Origin: Rhea pennata
Lineage: Eukaryota > Chordata > Aves > Rheiformes > Rheidae
Length of the DNA: 64,000 bases
Assembly: GCF_028389875.1 (NCBI RefSeq)
Contig: NC_084664.1
Location: forward strand, 39,628,323-39,692,322
Direction of reading: 5' to 3'
Under the pieces are notes generated by a model. It was not told the origin of the DNA. It did not search any database and worked only from the letters and a program-made list of their open reading frames with translations. A program made the position numbers and the translations under genes. This document shows, in pieces, positions 14,271 through 26,720 of this stretch. Numbering within the stretch: position 1 is the first letter of the stretch; every line of letters begins with the position of its first letter.

Positions 14271-15348
14271 CATATGTCTTTTTCTGATTTTTGATGGCAA
14301 AGGGCATGGTTACTCTTCAGCAATGGGACGCGGCACCATCGTACGGATTACTACTCATGAGTGCTTACTCTCAGCAAAAAACACAGACCTTGGGCCCCTG
14401 GGTAGTTCGTGTTATGCCCGTGGCTTTGCACGGTCAGAGCACAAATCGATGTTTTTCTGCGGGGTATGACTTGCTGGTTCGTGTCAGGCTGCAAGTCCTG
14501 TCATAGCCCTGCATCCTTTTCTGTTGTTTTCCAAAAACGATTTGCAACTGAAACTCTCATGATGTGGGGAAGAAGGGGTGGGGAGGAAATCAGACGGTTC
14601 TTCGGGGCAGGCACACAGCAGGACGCAGAGTTAGCATAACGGAGGATGACAGCTAAGGAAAATAAACCCTTGCCATACCTTAGAAAAGCACCACAAAAGG
14701 TATTTAAAGAGAACAAAAGATTTTAGAAGTATGCTTGCTTTTATCGGTAAAAGTATGTTCTGATTTTGTTTAAAACAGCTGCAGGAGCCACATTCACCAT
14801 ATCTAATCTTGCCTCTCTCCAGCATGTTTTTATCGCTGTTGCTTTTTTTTCAGTACAAACTAGCAAACGTACTAATCCCATCATGAAACTCTAGTAACAC
14901 TTAGAATACAAACATTTTTGCTTGGCTGTTTCTCTTGTTTTGTTTTGTTCTGTTCGATTTAAAATGCTTGCTACAAGCAGGACAGAGGTGGGGAGAAGGT
15001 GGCCCAGTCTATCCTTGGGCTTACGCAAATAATATTTCTTAAAAGGAATTGTTCCACGTAGGGCAGACAGGCCAAACCATGAACAAGAGGGTTTTTTTTC
15101 CTTCTCTTTAACGCAGTAGACAACCTTACGGAGCCAGTGCTGGCAGCGCATGCTGAACCGCAGCTGGGTTTTTCCCAGGACCAATGCTGGGGCTCAGCAC
15201 CAGCTCGGTCAAACAAGCTGGGAGGGAAAAATAACCTGCAAAGAAGGGAGAAACTTCCCTCCCTGACATCTCCTGCCCTGCTGGTCTCCTCCCCAGTCTG
15301 CTCTTCTCCCCTCCATGTTTTCATTTCTTCCCAAGGGTGGCTGCTGGT

Positions 15349-15400
15349 GTTATTTTTTTATTTTTTTATTTTATTTTATATATATATAATTTTTTTGGTA
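15349..15400. repeat. T-rich/AT low-complexity tract
   Basis: Runs of T separated by single A bases lead into TATATATATATAA and a further T run. It has no coding potential. Confidence 0.9.
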
Positions 15401-15570
15401 TAGGTTGAGATTTAAGGGTGCAGCTAAACCGGCCGCTGACAGCCGTGCAACTGCTCTCCCTCCTCTTCACCTCACCGGCCAGAACTGTGAATTCTGTTTT
15501 ACTTTTAGAAACAGTTTATCTTGGTAAATGTATTACTGACCCAACCGCGGTCCAGTATGCTTATGAATGA

Positions 15571-15598
15571 GTGTGTGTGTGTGTGTGTGTGTGTATAC

Positions 15599-15652
<54 letters not shown>
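15571..15652. repeat. Compound (GT)n-(AT)n-(GT)n microsatellite
   Basis: About twelve GT units are followed by an ATACATATATATAT segment and then about eighteen more GT units. The block is flanked by ordinary sequence. Alternating purine-pyrimidine tracts like this can adopt Z-DNA and are usually polymorphic in length. Confidence 0.98.
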
Positions 15653-17975
15653 TCAGAAACTGAAAATATACACTGTTCTCCATTACGGTTTTCTAAAGTT
15701 AATGCTTTACACTAGCTCCACTCTCTCAATACAGAGAAATCAAAGCTTTGCTTTGGCATTTTTAAGATGAAACACATCAGGACACTATTTCATAACAAGT
15801 TTAAACAAACAGAAGCTTTTTCACCAGTAAAACAACCATAAAATCCTCAACCAAAATTTTTTTCTGGGTGAAGGGAAGAAGGAGGAAAGAAATGAAAAGG
15901 CTAAAAGAGAAAAGCTAAACATTTTTGTGTCAGGCCAATATTTTTATTCTATTTTTTTCTGACTATAGAAGTTACAAAGCAAGTGTGGCTAGAGAAAATA
16001 TTAGGTACTAAAACACACTAAATCTTACCACAGGGATGTTAGAGGACTGAGTGTGGATACCACCTGCTGCATAAGTGTTGTGAGATTTACCTAAGATTGC
16101 AGATTTTACATTAGACTAAGGAGCAACATGGCTGGGCTGGTGGCCGGGCTTGAGGCAGAGATTATGGGGAGTCCTGTTACGGCGAACAGTTAACTTTTTG
16201 CTCACAGTGACTGAGAATTCATTTATTCAGAAGATAAAACAGCTCAAGTTCTTATGCCCGCTCCAGAGGCTCCGCACTGCGGAAAATCAGAACAAAAGGG
16301 ATTTAGAAAGTGAATCTGCCGGGGACTTGCCCCATCGCAACCCCTGCGTAACGGTGCAACCGCGTGCAGGTCATCGCTCACATTTTCTGCAGATTTTGAA
16401 AGTTACTAGGCTGCTGTGTAATTCTGAAATGCAATGTGGTCCTAAACGCATCTTTAGAATCTGCACGGTGGGATCAGCTGGAGGCTGGGGTCGCCCCGCT
16501 GCGCCCGCGACGCACGTGTGACGCCGAAGGACTTGCAGACCTTACAGGCCACGATCAAGAGAAGATGCCTGCGGCTATGACAGGGATGGGGCCCGTGAGG
16601 CAGGAACAGGTAAACAAGGCAATGGGAAAGCAATGATCGTGGAAAGTAACATTATGACCGCCCGTGCTCAAACGTACCCTAATTCCACCCAGACCACGCA
16701 GCTGCTGGCAGAGGTGGGGGGGTGTTAAAGCTGAAGATGGCTTTAAAACTGCAGCAAACTAGATAGCAGTACCAGTAATAATGGGAATTCTGCACTGTGG
16801 AACAAAAAATAATCAGGTTTTAATATGAAACTTTAATACTTTGCTTGAACTACGTGAGTCTTTGCCAAGATCTGATAATCTTTGCAAGCCTGTGTGAGCT
16901 TTGTCTGCATTTCAGCATTTCTTAACATTTTGACATATTTTAATCCTTAGATGTTTAAAAATGTTTTAAGAACAGGCTCACATTCATATACATCTTCTGC
17001 AAGTGTTCCAGGCTGTTACAAGTCTCCATATTTATGGATAGAAATGTCACACATCATTGCTACGAATTTGCTCAGAGATGATACACATATTATCCAGCAA
17101 GCTATGTGACTCCTCTGATAGCTTGCTTCTTAATAGCTGTGTGCTTGATATTTTCTATTTTAAAGGGAAATATAATGCCAATTTGCAAACATTAGTATAT
17201 TCCCTCAGTCCCCTGGATTCAATTAACATGACAGGTGGGAAATCAAGATGTTGTGCCAACTATTCTTCCATCTCAAAACCAAGTACCAATTTCTATTCCA
17301 AATGCTCTCAGATACTGACAGGATAATTTATAGCATCTTTGAATGCTTTATTCTAGTTAAAAATTTAGAAAAAAACTAATCATCTTGTCACAGGCCTTGA
17401 GATTCGTAGTGAAAGGCCAGCTGCGAAAACCTGCCCAGCTCAAAACTGCCCTGTGACTGCACATGACCGTTTAAGCAGCGAGTTCCCACCAGGGTTTTGT
17501 AGTGCTTACAGGGCTTTTCATGTCGTCACCATGAAAGACAGTAGAAGTGTTGTAACAGTGGGACTTGTAGGTTCAAACTCTTACTTCACATGGAAAGTGA
17601 AACTTCAGCATCTTTCCTCTGCAGCTGACACTTTTAATTCTTCCTGCATTTAAACATCAGCTAGGATTTTGCAAATTAAAAGCAAAGACAGGTTTGCACA
17701 ATTGTATCTGGCACAGTCAAACAAGGCACACAAATACTACAGGAGGCACATTTTGGAAACTACTTGTTATGTTTTATATTTGTCTGGAAGTGAACACAGT
17801 TTTTTGTTTTCTGGAACATTGTTGTCCCGTTTTTTGCATGATTAATTAATATAAACTACTGCTCTTCAATTGCACTTATTATTTCAGTAGCATGGGTCCA
17901 AATTCTTCTCTGATGTGACACTTTTTACTACCAGCTGAGTTATACCATGGGTTGCATCTGGCTAATACTTAGCTG

Positions 17976-18089
17976 TTTGCAAGGCCAAGAGCAAGTGAAA
18001 TTATGAGTATTTTATTCATTATTATTTGAATTTTTGCAAGGTCAAGAGCAAGTGAAATTATGAGTATTTTATTCATTATTATTTGAATT
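17976..18089. repeat. 57-bp tandem duplication, two units
   Basis: Unit one (17976-18032) and unit two (18033-18089) are nearly identical. I noticed one clear difference inside (aaggcc versus aaggtc). The unit contains attatgagtattttattc. Such low divergence points to a recent duplication. Confidence 0.93.
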
Positions 18090-19912
18090 TTGATGATGTC
18101 TGGGATCACTTCAGACTGTGCTAGAAACTCTAGATAAACTCAGACGAAAAGGTGGTTCCTGCCCTAAAGAACTCATATTCGAGAGTCTCGTGCTGCATCC
18201 CTTCCTGCTCATCTTCTATTTCTAGGGATAGACACTTACTCTAGCTGTCACACAAGTCGTCCTACATATCTAAAACCTCTTGCACCTTTTGAGTGGTTAA
18301 ATATACTGCAAGCAGCAGGCAAACAAGTTAGCTATGTGCACATTTCAAAGTGCCTTTTCTCTGATGACCCTCTTTCATGCTCTTTCATCTCTAAATTTAG
18401 CCAGCTACAGAAGGGGGAGTCTAGCAGGTTCAGTGACACAGGAAATACTAATGCAGAAACTGTATTTAATCATTCTTCAAAGAACAGGACAGATTACGAG
18501 GCAGCATGATGACTATCCTGTAGCCAAATGAAGTTTATTTTATGAAATTGCACCCTTCCAAGTTTAATAAACCATAATACACATTCACTCACGACCAACA
18601 CATGCGTGAAAGTATTACTTTAGGGCTGACACCCAAAACTTGGAAACCTATTCAAATTAACATTGCCGTGTCCATATTTGAACAGCTGATGTTACAATTG
18701 TCAGGCACAAAGCATGCCATAGACCTTAAATATGAAGTCTGATCTTTTTAATAGCTGCCTCAGGGGCATCTAACGGGGAGAACGTACTGCAGAACCACAG
18801 AAAATGTTTAAGAACATGAAATAAAGTATTGAGAATTAGAGAAGTATTGTAAAGATACTGGGATTGTGATCAGGACAAGATGATATAACTATACCAAGTT
18901 GAAGGAAACTACAGCGAAATTACACCTCTTCAAATTTTAGCTCATGATTTTCAGATACAATAAATACGGTAAGACAGGAAATATTCTGTATTGTTTTGAT
19001 GAGAACAACAACAAGCAATTTGTTTTCCTGTAACAAAAACATTAAATCTGATTAAGATAACAGTAACATGAGAGCAGAGCTTTCAAGTTTTAGCATCTTT
19101 GTTTTGAGAAATCAGACTTCTAATATTCTAGTCAAAAAGAAATCCCCTCTTTTTGAGAAAACAACACAAACACAGCCCAGAGAATTTGTTAATTCTTTCT
19201 TTAATAAAGCAGGCTAGATATTCTTCCAGAGTAAAGATACAAAGTTCCACGACTAAATGAATACCCAGTCAAAACAGGACACTGCCTTTCTGCAGTACAT
19301 ACAATTGACATGACATGCAAGAAATTTGAAACAGTCATAAATTTCAGATGTAAGATCTAGTCCAACAGTCCCAGATACCTATCTTATCCCATTTTAGTTT
19401 TCGTCAGTAATTTCCAATCTATATCATTTTCTATCTGGTTATTTTTATCCATGAACATTATGAGCAGGCTCATCTTTGAAAAAAAAGAATAATCTTGTAT
19501 TTGAAATGACAATTTTCTTTCTCGGTATATTCCTACGATAAGGCAAGACAGGGTGATGATTTGACATCTTGTCTAACTTATAGGTTTCTGTCTTAATGAC
19601 TATATAAAATTTTAACTATCATCTTCCCAGTATGACCAAGTATTAGAGACTAGATATTTGAGATGTGGAAGGACATGATATAACCAAATATTCATCTATT
19701 GCATCTAATCTCATTTGTATAATCACCTCTCTTCTCCTAGGGATTTTATCCTATCCCATGGCATGACAGGCATTCAGCTCATTGCTATTCAATAATTACT
19801 GAAAACTTGTTAGAAACTCTACAAATTTTTATACTTTACGCACTGCTTTAAAATATGCAATATTAAACATACAACTAACTTACAAAAATAAAAGAACTGT
19901 ACAAATCACACT

Positions 19913-19918
19913 TTTATT
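19913..19918 (-). terminator. TBC1D5: Candidate distal poly(A) signal of TBC1D5
   Basis: An AATAAA on the minus strand is followed within 30-40 bases by a T- and GT-rich stretch (GTGTGATTTGTACAG, then TTCTTTTATTTTTG). This is the layout expected of a functional cleavage site. It would give a 3' UTR of about 2.2 kb. Confidence 0.5.
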
Positions 19919-21945
19919 GGCAATGAGAGTGCTCAAGAAAATTGCAATGTGATCCCTGAAACAAAAGACCAGAATAGAAATAGAAAGAATGATTCGTAAA
20001 AAAATAAAAAAGTAAAAACATTTTCCCCTGCCAAAGTAATGGAATCTGTGAAGGCTTATGCATCACAGAATATAAAACTTTTCTTTTCCCTCTGCCTCTA
20101 TAATATTTCTTCCCTCTTTCCATAGGCAGCTCTTGAACAGATCATTGTTGATGCAGCACAAGCCTTGCTGAATGGGTTAAGGCTAGAAAAGCTTGAAAGA
20201 CCTAAATAAATCAACAGCCACTGATTTAATCCCCTGGCATTCATGCAAGCTCGGGGAAATAAAATAAACCTGAAGACAGGCATGCATGTTGAATTCTGAA
20301 CTGATTTTCTATCAAGCTTAAAACTAAACCAAAATAAACATCTCTCCAAAATGTTATGCATTTAAGCTCTTTCATCTAAATAAACAGTTATCTGACTGTT
20401 CATATCAGCCTGTCACACAGATGTACGATGCTATGCCTGCTCATAACATTCTAGTATTTTACCATTTTACAAGGCACATATAATCTCAGAAGTATTACGT
20501 GGTGGCTTTTCAATGTGTAAGGATATGGCAGCTACTATGTAATTACAGAACAATTATCTCTTCATTTCAGTTACTGACACTCAGACCTCGTAAAATTTAA
20601 GACCAGCAAACTACATGTCACCTCATCGTAGAATACTCTACTTAACTCCATTACAATTACAGACTAATCAGCAAATAACTACCATTTATTAATTGTCTAT
20701 TAACATAAGCTTTGCCATGCAATTACGAAGTTATTGCATGGTATACCGTATATGTACCATAAAATTAAATAATACAGGTTTTTTTGCCGTTGTTATAAAT
20801 AGAGTAGCTTTATAGCATTCTTTTATAAGGATAGTTCTAAGTAGGTCCAGAAAGAACAAGTTTCCATTTATCACTAACTTCTTTTTATGAATTCCAAAAG
20901 AGTTTAAAGGGATTAGAGAGTACAAAAAAAAAATCTTATCTACTTGAAAAAATTGTATTAGATGTACTATGTACTTGGTGGGAAAGAAATATACTTTTCC
21001 ACAGAAGAACAAGTTATAGAGTTCATCAGAAACTTTGTTGGTTAATGTTGCTGCTCCATTATGTTTTTTTGACTAGAAATGTAGACATCATATAGGCGTA
21101 TCTGTAAACAGAATCTATAGATAATAGTAATGAGACATAAAGTGCTTTGAATTACGAACATTTCATATGTCTTTGCACCCTTCCCTGGTAAGTTATCATA
21201 CTTAAGCTAGTTTTAGTTCAATTGGCTCAGGTCTACACTATCAGATACTGTAATTTCCCTTGAGCCTACTGTTTTAACCATAATAATTTCAGTAAAGCCA
21301 AAATAAATTCATGCCCAGGAAATTAAAAGTAGTCAGACATAATGAGGAGAAGAGGTGTGCTGAAATTTCCGAAGGGAAAAAAGAGTAGGCAAAGGGAAAT
21401 TAGACTCTATTGTATAGGTCCCCATCCTCAAGGAATCTGTAAAAGATCTACTTAAACACAATGTTGAGGAGCACTTGAAAATGGAACACAAACCTGTGCC
21501 TCTAACACACCTCAAGTAACTGTCAGATAAAAATGAAGAAAGTAGGGGTCCTCAACTGAGGATAAGCCTGGTGTCAGAATGCCGCTTTTAATCTCTCCGC
21601 TATACATTCCCTATTTTGCTAAGTACAATCTCTGAAGAGATAGTACCTTTTTCTTCTCAGAAAACCCAGTCTGGCATATTTTGTAAAAGGAAGTTATTAA
21701 ATCTGGCTTGTCTTTGCAACTTCAGGTCTGATGCCAAATATCTACATATTTCCTAATCCATTACAGTACTCAGCACATACTATTCTATGTACCAGGAAAG
21801 CGACAGTTCTACAGTAATAAAGCTCCTAAGATAATGCTATAATTAACTATAACTGCATATTAGAACTGGGGTTTACTGGATTTTTATTTAAGACAGTCAC
21901 TAAAAGGTTCATATTCTTTTGATGAGTTGTGACCGAATTTCTTTC

Positions 21946-21955
21946 TTTATTTATT
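21946..21955 (-). terminator. TBC1D5: Candidate proximal poly(A) signal of TBC1D5
   Basis: Two overlapping AATAAA hexamers (AATAAATAAA on the minus strand) lie about 150 bases after the stop. The bases downstream are not strongly GU-rich, which weakens the call. A further AATAAA lies at 21883-21888. Confidence 0.4.
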
Positions 21956-22100
21956 TTAATTTAGGCTTTTGAGAGCTGAAGTGGGTAACCTTTATCTATT
22001 GCCTGTCCTTCTAATCCAAAGAATCACCCAGCCCCTGGAATCACAGCAATTTGTGCTGAGGTGTAACAACTGACCTCCCAGTCTGTCCCGGTCTTTTACT

Positions 22101-22394
22101 TCAGAGGTCCAGGGGGCTGACAATAGTAAAATCAGAATCTTTGCTGTTATTACTACTGTCATCATCAGGGCTGGAGCTCAGGTTACTGGAGGAGGCTGAA
22201 ATAGAGCCCATCAGTGGATCAGAAAATATCAAAGAAGAACGGGATGGAACTTCCTGCTTCATTGGTGCCTCCTTGTGTACCAGAAGGGGCTGCGTTGGCT
22301 CCTGGGTAGTGCTTCTATTTCCTTCCTCTTCTTTGGAAATCAGAATATAGTCATCAGCACTCTTACTTTCACTAGTGCTTGAGTCAGTTGTGGT
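22101..22394 (-). CDS. TBC1D5: TBC1D5 terminal coding exon with stop and C-terminal LIR motif
   Basis: This is the last coding part, 97 residues plus TGA (22101-22103). It follows the acceptor tgtcttacag and starts in phase 0 with TTDSSTSESKSADDYILISK. The middle (PLLVHKEAPMKQEVPSRSS) is not obviously conserved. It then resumes the family sequence with FSDPLMG, a Ser-rich run SSSPDDDSSNNSKDSD, and ends FTIVSPLDL. TBC1D5 proteins bind ATG8-family proteins through LIR motifs. The residues FTIV (22119-22130) after an acidic Asp/Ser stretch fit the described C-terminal LIR. TBC1D5 is a RAB7 GTPase-activating protein that binds VPS29/VPS35 of retromer and links endosomal sorting to autophagy in the cytosol and on endosome or autophagosome membranes. 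The catalytic domain is outside this window. Confidence 0.97.
   Translation of the reverse strand, partial: TTTDSSTSESKSADDYILISKEEEGNRSTTQEPTQPLLVHKEAPMKQEVPSRSSLIFSDPLMGSISASSSNLSSSPDDDSSNNSKDSDFTIVSPLDL
22119..22130 (-). other. TBC1D5: LIR (LC3-interacting) core FTIV in the TBC1D5 C-terminus
   Basis: The four codons read Phe-Thr-Ile-Val, eight residues above the last amino acid. Before them lie Asp and Ser residues (SKDSD), the acidic or phosphorylatable context usual for LIR motifs of the form aromatic-X-X-aliphatic. The position agrees with the C-terminal LIR reported for the mammalian protein. Function in this species is inferred from conservation. Confidence 0.8.
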
Positions 22395-25300
22395 CTGTAA
22401 GACAACAGTACAGAAAGAACTTAAAGTTAGTACCACTTTTCCCACTTAAAAAGGTTTATGACACACATCAGTAATTCTGGGTGTGGGACATAGGAATAAT
22501 CTTTATCTAAAAATAGTGTAGCCCAAATCAACCAGTAAAAAATAAAGTGGGTATTAACTTCAGGTGAAATAATTTATTTGTTATTTAAGAAAGCATACAA
22601 GCTCACACTCCAAAAATACGTTCTCAAGCATAGAGGTCTTATACATTTCAATTATCAAAATACTTCCATGTAGTGATCATGGTAACCAGGCATCTAATAC
22701 ACACATTACAGTCATGAAGATTTTAGGTACTATATTCGTACTGTTATTACTTTTCTATAGCCATTTACTAAGCAGTATTACAGATTTTTTTCTGGTTTAC
22801 ATGCAGAACGGCGTGTTGCAGTTCTTTTGGAGAACAGCTTAATAAAAAATTTTGTAATAAAACTCTGATCTTTGGAACTGGAGCTGTACATACGTCTGGC
22901 TCAGTGTGCAATAGTTTGGATTCTGCAGATTGGAGCCCCCAGGGCTTCTAGGCTCAGCGCCATGGGGTGACGGGCTGAGTATTTCTAACTCCACCAGAAA
23001 ACTAGCCTCCAAGAACCCCTTGATCTGTGTAGTTAGGCCCCGGGAATATTCACCCCTGAGACTCTAGTAGTAGAACAAAACTACATGTCAGAATAGCAAC
23101 AAATTCTTATGAGCTAGGAATCTTATATTTAAACCAGCCGTATTCAGGAGAAGCCCACCTTTTCAACATAAAGAGCAAAATGTAATTAGGAGGCAAGACG
23201 GTCCTATTCAGTAGAGTGGGAATTCTCTTTTGCAACAAAACTGGCTGTGTATTAGCTGGGATGCAACCTGAATGAACAACTATTTTCTTCTGCAAGAGAT
23301 AGATTCATCTCCTGTCCAGCACTACTGAAACTAATACATTTGATTACACTAACGCAAGATTGAGAAAAGGGAGATGAAGTTGAGGGGCAGCTGAAGAAAT
23401 GTGTTTGTCAACATGTGTGTCATATACATGCCCTTCAGCTGTGATTCTTCACCACACAAAAAGTGTAAATTCACTTTGGAGTAAAAGAGAAATGGCAGAT
23501 ATTAGAGAGAAAAGGGAACATTAGCAAAAAAGAAAAAAAAAAAGAAAGAACGAACAGGAAGAGTTTGAATGAGATAAAGATAGTTCCACGGCACAGTATA
23601 TAAAATTATGGAGATCATCACAGGTAGTAGGAACCACAAATTGGGTTTAAGCTGTCCATGGACTCCAGTAAAACATTTTACCACACTTATTATTATATCT
23701 GGAAACCATTTTCCATTGACTAGATTATTGATCATAGAGCAGAATGTTCTTGAAAGGGGTCTGCACAGCTGCGGAGAGGGTAAAATCCACCGTTCATTAA
23801 CAACAAACTGTAGTAGGAAATAAAAGAGGTGTAAGGTTTTGGTTATTATTTATACAGTTGTTCTAAATTGCTAAAAGTCACAAAATAAATATCACTTGAA
23901 TGTGAAAGCACATTGAAATACAGAATTGTAACTTACTTCCTTAAAGAAATCATATGAATGGAAATTCAGTTATTTCCATTGCAGTAATTTTTTAAAATAT
24001 TACATTTATAAAATTTATTAAAAAGTTTTTTCATGTTTTCTGGATGGTACCTAAATATTACAATATCTATTATTGTCTTTTGTAAATAACACATTCTAAT
24101 ATTTTTCCATTCAAGTGAAAATCTCTGAAGTTCGGAGCACTGGTTACAGTTTGAAAGGTCCCAATAAAAGACAGCTCTCAGACTGATGCCAATTTTACAT
24201 CTGTTATTCTTTGATATTTACTTACTCATCTTCAAAAGACTTTATAGTATTCATATAAACGTAACCGAGCAGATCACTTTTAAAAATATCAACAACTGTC
24301 CAGTGCTGAATGCTATTAAACCTTAGCCCAACCTTCCTGTACTGCGTAGAAGTATGTAGTTCAAAAGCGAGTAAACAACTTTACTTTACCATGAAGTTAA
24401 AACCAAACAGATTTACCCTACCAGGACTGATGCTTGCACTGTTTAAGCACTTCTGATCTAAGACATCATCCGTTATTAATTAGTCCTTCGCTTTCATCTG
24501 GTCTATTTGAATTAGTGTCCTCATTAGCTGTCAGTTCATCCGCTGCCACCTCCAGGGGCCAGGAGCACGGCTCCGCTCCAGCATCGTGGCTAGCAGGCAG
24601 CTGACGGATTTTGTGGACAAGACCTGGGCAGCGGAGCTCTTCTGGGAGCTCTAAATGCCCCTTCAAAATTTCCCTGCTTTTTCCCTCTGTGCAACAGGAA
24701 TACAGTTCCCTGAAGCAACAACTGGTGCAATAATTCATCTGGCTTCTTTTCACACTTGCAAAGGCTCTTGCTGAACACAACAGTCTTCTATTGTAAAATT
24801 ATACACTTTAGTATTCCAAGCTATTAGGATCACACTATTTCTGCCCTCACAACCCTCATATCCAAGAGGGTATCACTTTTCATAAGGAGACAAAAGCATT
24901 ACCTAGCAGCAGCAGCAGCCAGTGGGGTCAGTGTTTTCCTGCTGGTATGGCCAAGGATGCCCAACAGGTTGAACGCCTTCTGGCAGTGAACCCCAGCATG
25001 AGCCCACAGTCATTAATACTTTGTGCTGGCACTGCAATTTCCTAAATTCTGCTTCAACAAATGTGCTCTTGCATAGTTAAAAATATGGGGAAAGGGAAAA
25101 AAACACTAATGCCAAATTCTTTTAATTAATATTGTGTTTTGCAACAGTGTTTTTTGTTCTACCCATATTTTTGGCTATTGATTAAGGAGAACTATACCTC
25201 ACTGAAGTATCAGAAAAGCAGCAAAGTATATATATTGACACCAAAATGATATAAAAAGGCTTGCTGTAACTGTTTGCCTATCTCTAGAATACATTGGTAT

Positions 25301-25842
25301 TTTGGTGGTGAATATTTCCAGAGGCAGAATACCTCCCCGCTTCTTGTTCTGCCCTGTTTCTGTTTCAGGAAACTCATGCTGACGTGAACCATGTTTTCTC
25401 CCATCTGCTGCCACTACTGAATAAATGAAAAATGACAGAATTATACTTCCAGTAGCTTTGAAAGTTAACAACCTTACGCCTGTTGCCATATGGCTTCTCC
25501 AAACATTTTTTCCTGATGAATATCAGCTACTAGTACCAGGCTTATTTCAATTGCCTTCATACTGTGAATGAGTTAAAATGCACTGTACGAATACAATTCG
25601 AGTAAGCTTAGAAGAACAGCAGCTCGTTTTGCCTCCTTCTTTGAATCGACATAAAGGCAAGATAATGTGCTAATTATCATTCATTATTTAGCAACAGAAG
25701 CCTTCTGTTTGTCAACTGCGCACTGCTATGAAAGGCAAACAGTCTAACAAACGCCGCACTTCCTTGAGCCTTTTTCTTATTTTTTGCATTTATAGTTCTC
25801 GTCTTTGCAAACAGGCACTGTATCTTTATCCCCAGTTTCACC

Positions 25843-25863
25843 GGGGGGGGGGGGGGGGGGGGG
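25843..25863. repeat. Poly(G) tract, 21 G
   Basis: This is an uninterrupted 21-base G run on the plus strand (C run in TBC1D5 pre-mRNA sense), followed by an A/G-rich stretch. It could form G-quadruplex structures on the plus strand. Confidence 0.95.
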
Positions 25864-26499
25864 ACAGAAAAAAGAAAAAAGAGGAAGAGCACTTTTAAAA
25901 TAAATTAAAGGTGATAAACAATTATATAACAATGAAGCACAAAAGACTGGATTTCAATTTTGATTACACCATAATAAATCACCTATAACGTTTTCAGCAG
26001 TCTTAGAAATATACCTGTAATTGTGCTAGAGTAGAATTTCTACAAAATAAGTCATATTAAACAGAATTATACATATTTTCTAAGTCACAAAAAATGTAAA
26101 TATGGTAAAATTTATTTAGCAAGAAATATATTAAATGGGCTAGAAATGGCTAGAATTTTTTAAGCCTTCTGCAGCTCTCAGAAGACCCTCTCTGCTTGAC
26201 CCAGAGGCATCACTACAACTCAGCTTCCTCATCAGAATAAAAGGCTGGGCTGCGGCCCAATTTGGTGGAAATTGCCCCCCTCCCAACAATTAACAGTCTC
26301 ACTTCACAGCCGACTAAACTTAGCAATTTTATCCTCCGTTTTATTAAAAGGTGTTGTCAAAAGCTCTTCTCTTTCCCTTTGCGTGTAAAGGCTGCGGTTG
26401 AACAGGCTGGGCTCAGGCACAGCGCAGAGCGGCGGGATGCTACCCTTCCTCCTGGACTGCAGTGCTGCTTCCCCACCATGCGCGGCTCCAAGCCTAATC

Positions 26500-26720
26500 T
26501 TTTATTTCTCGTTCTGTAATAGGCTGCTGCTCATTATCATAATTGGAACTCGCAGAAGATAAGATTAGAGAAGGCTAATCAGTATGGGTGTACTGTATCT
26601 GCAAACATAAACCAGGCAGCGCTGCAGCCTCATTAAGTGCTCTGCTAGCTCAGATCCTGCAGCCTTTACTCACATTGTTCATAGCTCCCTCATAAGCACG
26701 ATTATCACAGGGCACATCCA
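26500..26720. promoter_or_regulatory. Possible intronic enhancer-like block
   Basis: This non-repetitive block in the last intron contains agataagattag (GATA-type), ctaatc and attataattgg-like homeodomain sites, and cattaagtg (NKX2-type). Site clustering alone is weak evidence. The call rests on composition and motif density only, without alignment. Confidence 0.2.

Larger units (their letters stand above)
14271..19889. other. Intergenic sequence between the CpG island and the TBC1D5 3' end
   Basis: It holds low-complexity tracts at 15349-15400 and 15571-15652, a small CpG cluster near 16490-16530, and the 57-bp duplication at 17976-18089. Otherwise it is AT-rich with no gene. If TBC1D5 transcripts read past the distal poly(A) signal, part of it could be transcribed on the minus strand. 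Confidence 0.6.
19890..22100 (-). other. TBC1D5: Probable TBC1D5 3' untranslated region
   Basis: This is the region just downstream of the TBC1D5 stop on the minus strand, up to a good candidate poly(A) signal at 19913-19918. It is AT-rich, has no extended reading frame, and carries no recognisable transposon. The exact end is unknown. A short form ending near 21920 is also possible, because a double AATAAATAAA lies only about 150 bases after the stop. Transcript data would decide how much of this interval is in mature mRNA. Confidence 0.55.

Noticed and set aside
14013..14300. Several overlapping open frames on both strands in the CpG island
   Set aside because: Stop codons are scarce in CpG-rich sequence. 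The peptides are Pro/Arg/Ala-rich and low in complexity on both strands, so they are composition artefacts.
1..19889. 3' end of PLCL2, expected as the convergent neighbour of TBC1D5 in mammals
   Set aside because: No plus-strand exon resembling a phospholipase C-like protein was seen. The neighbour probably lies beyond position 1 in this genome.
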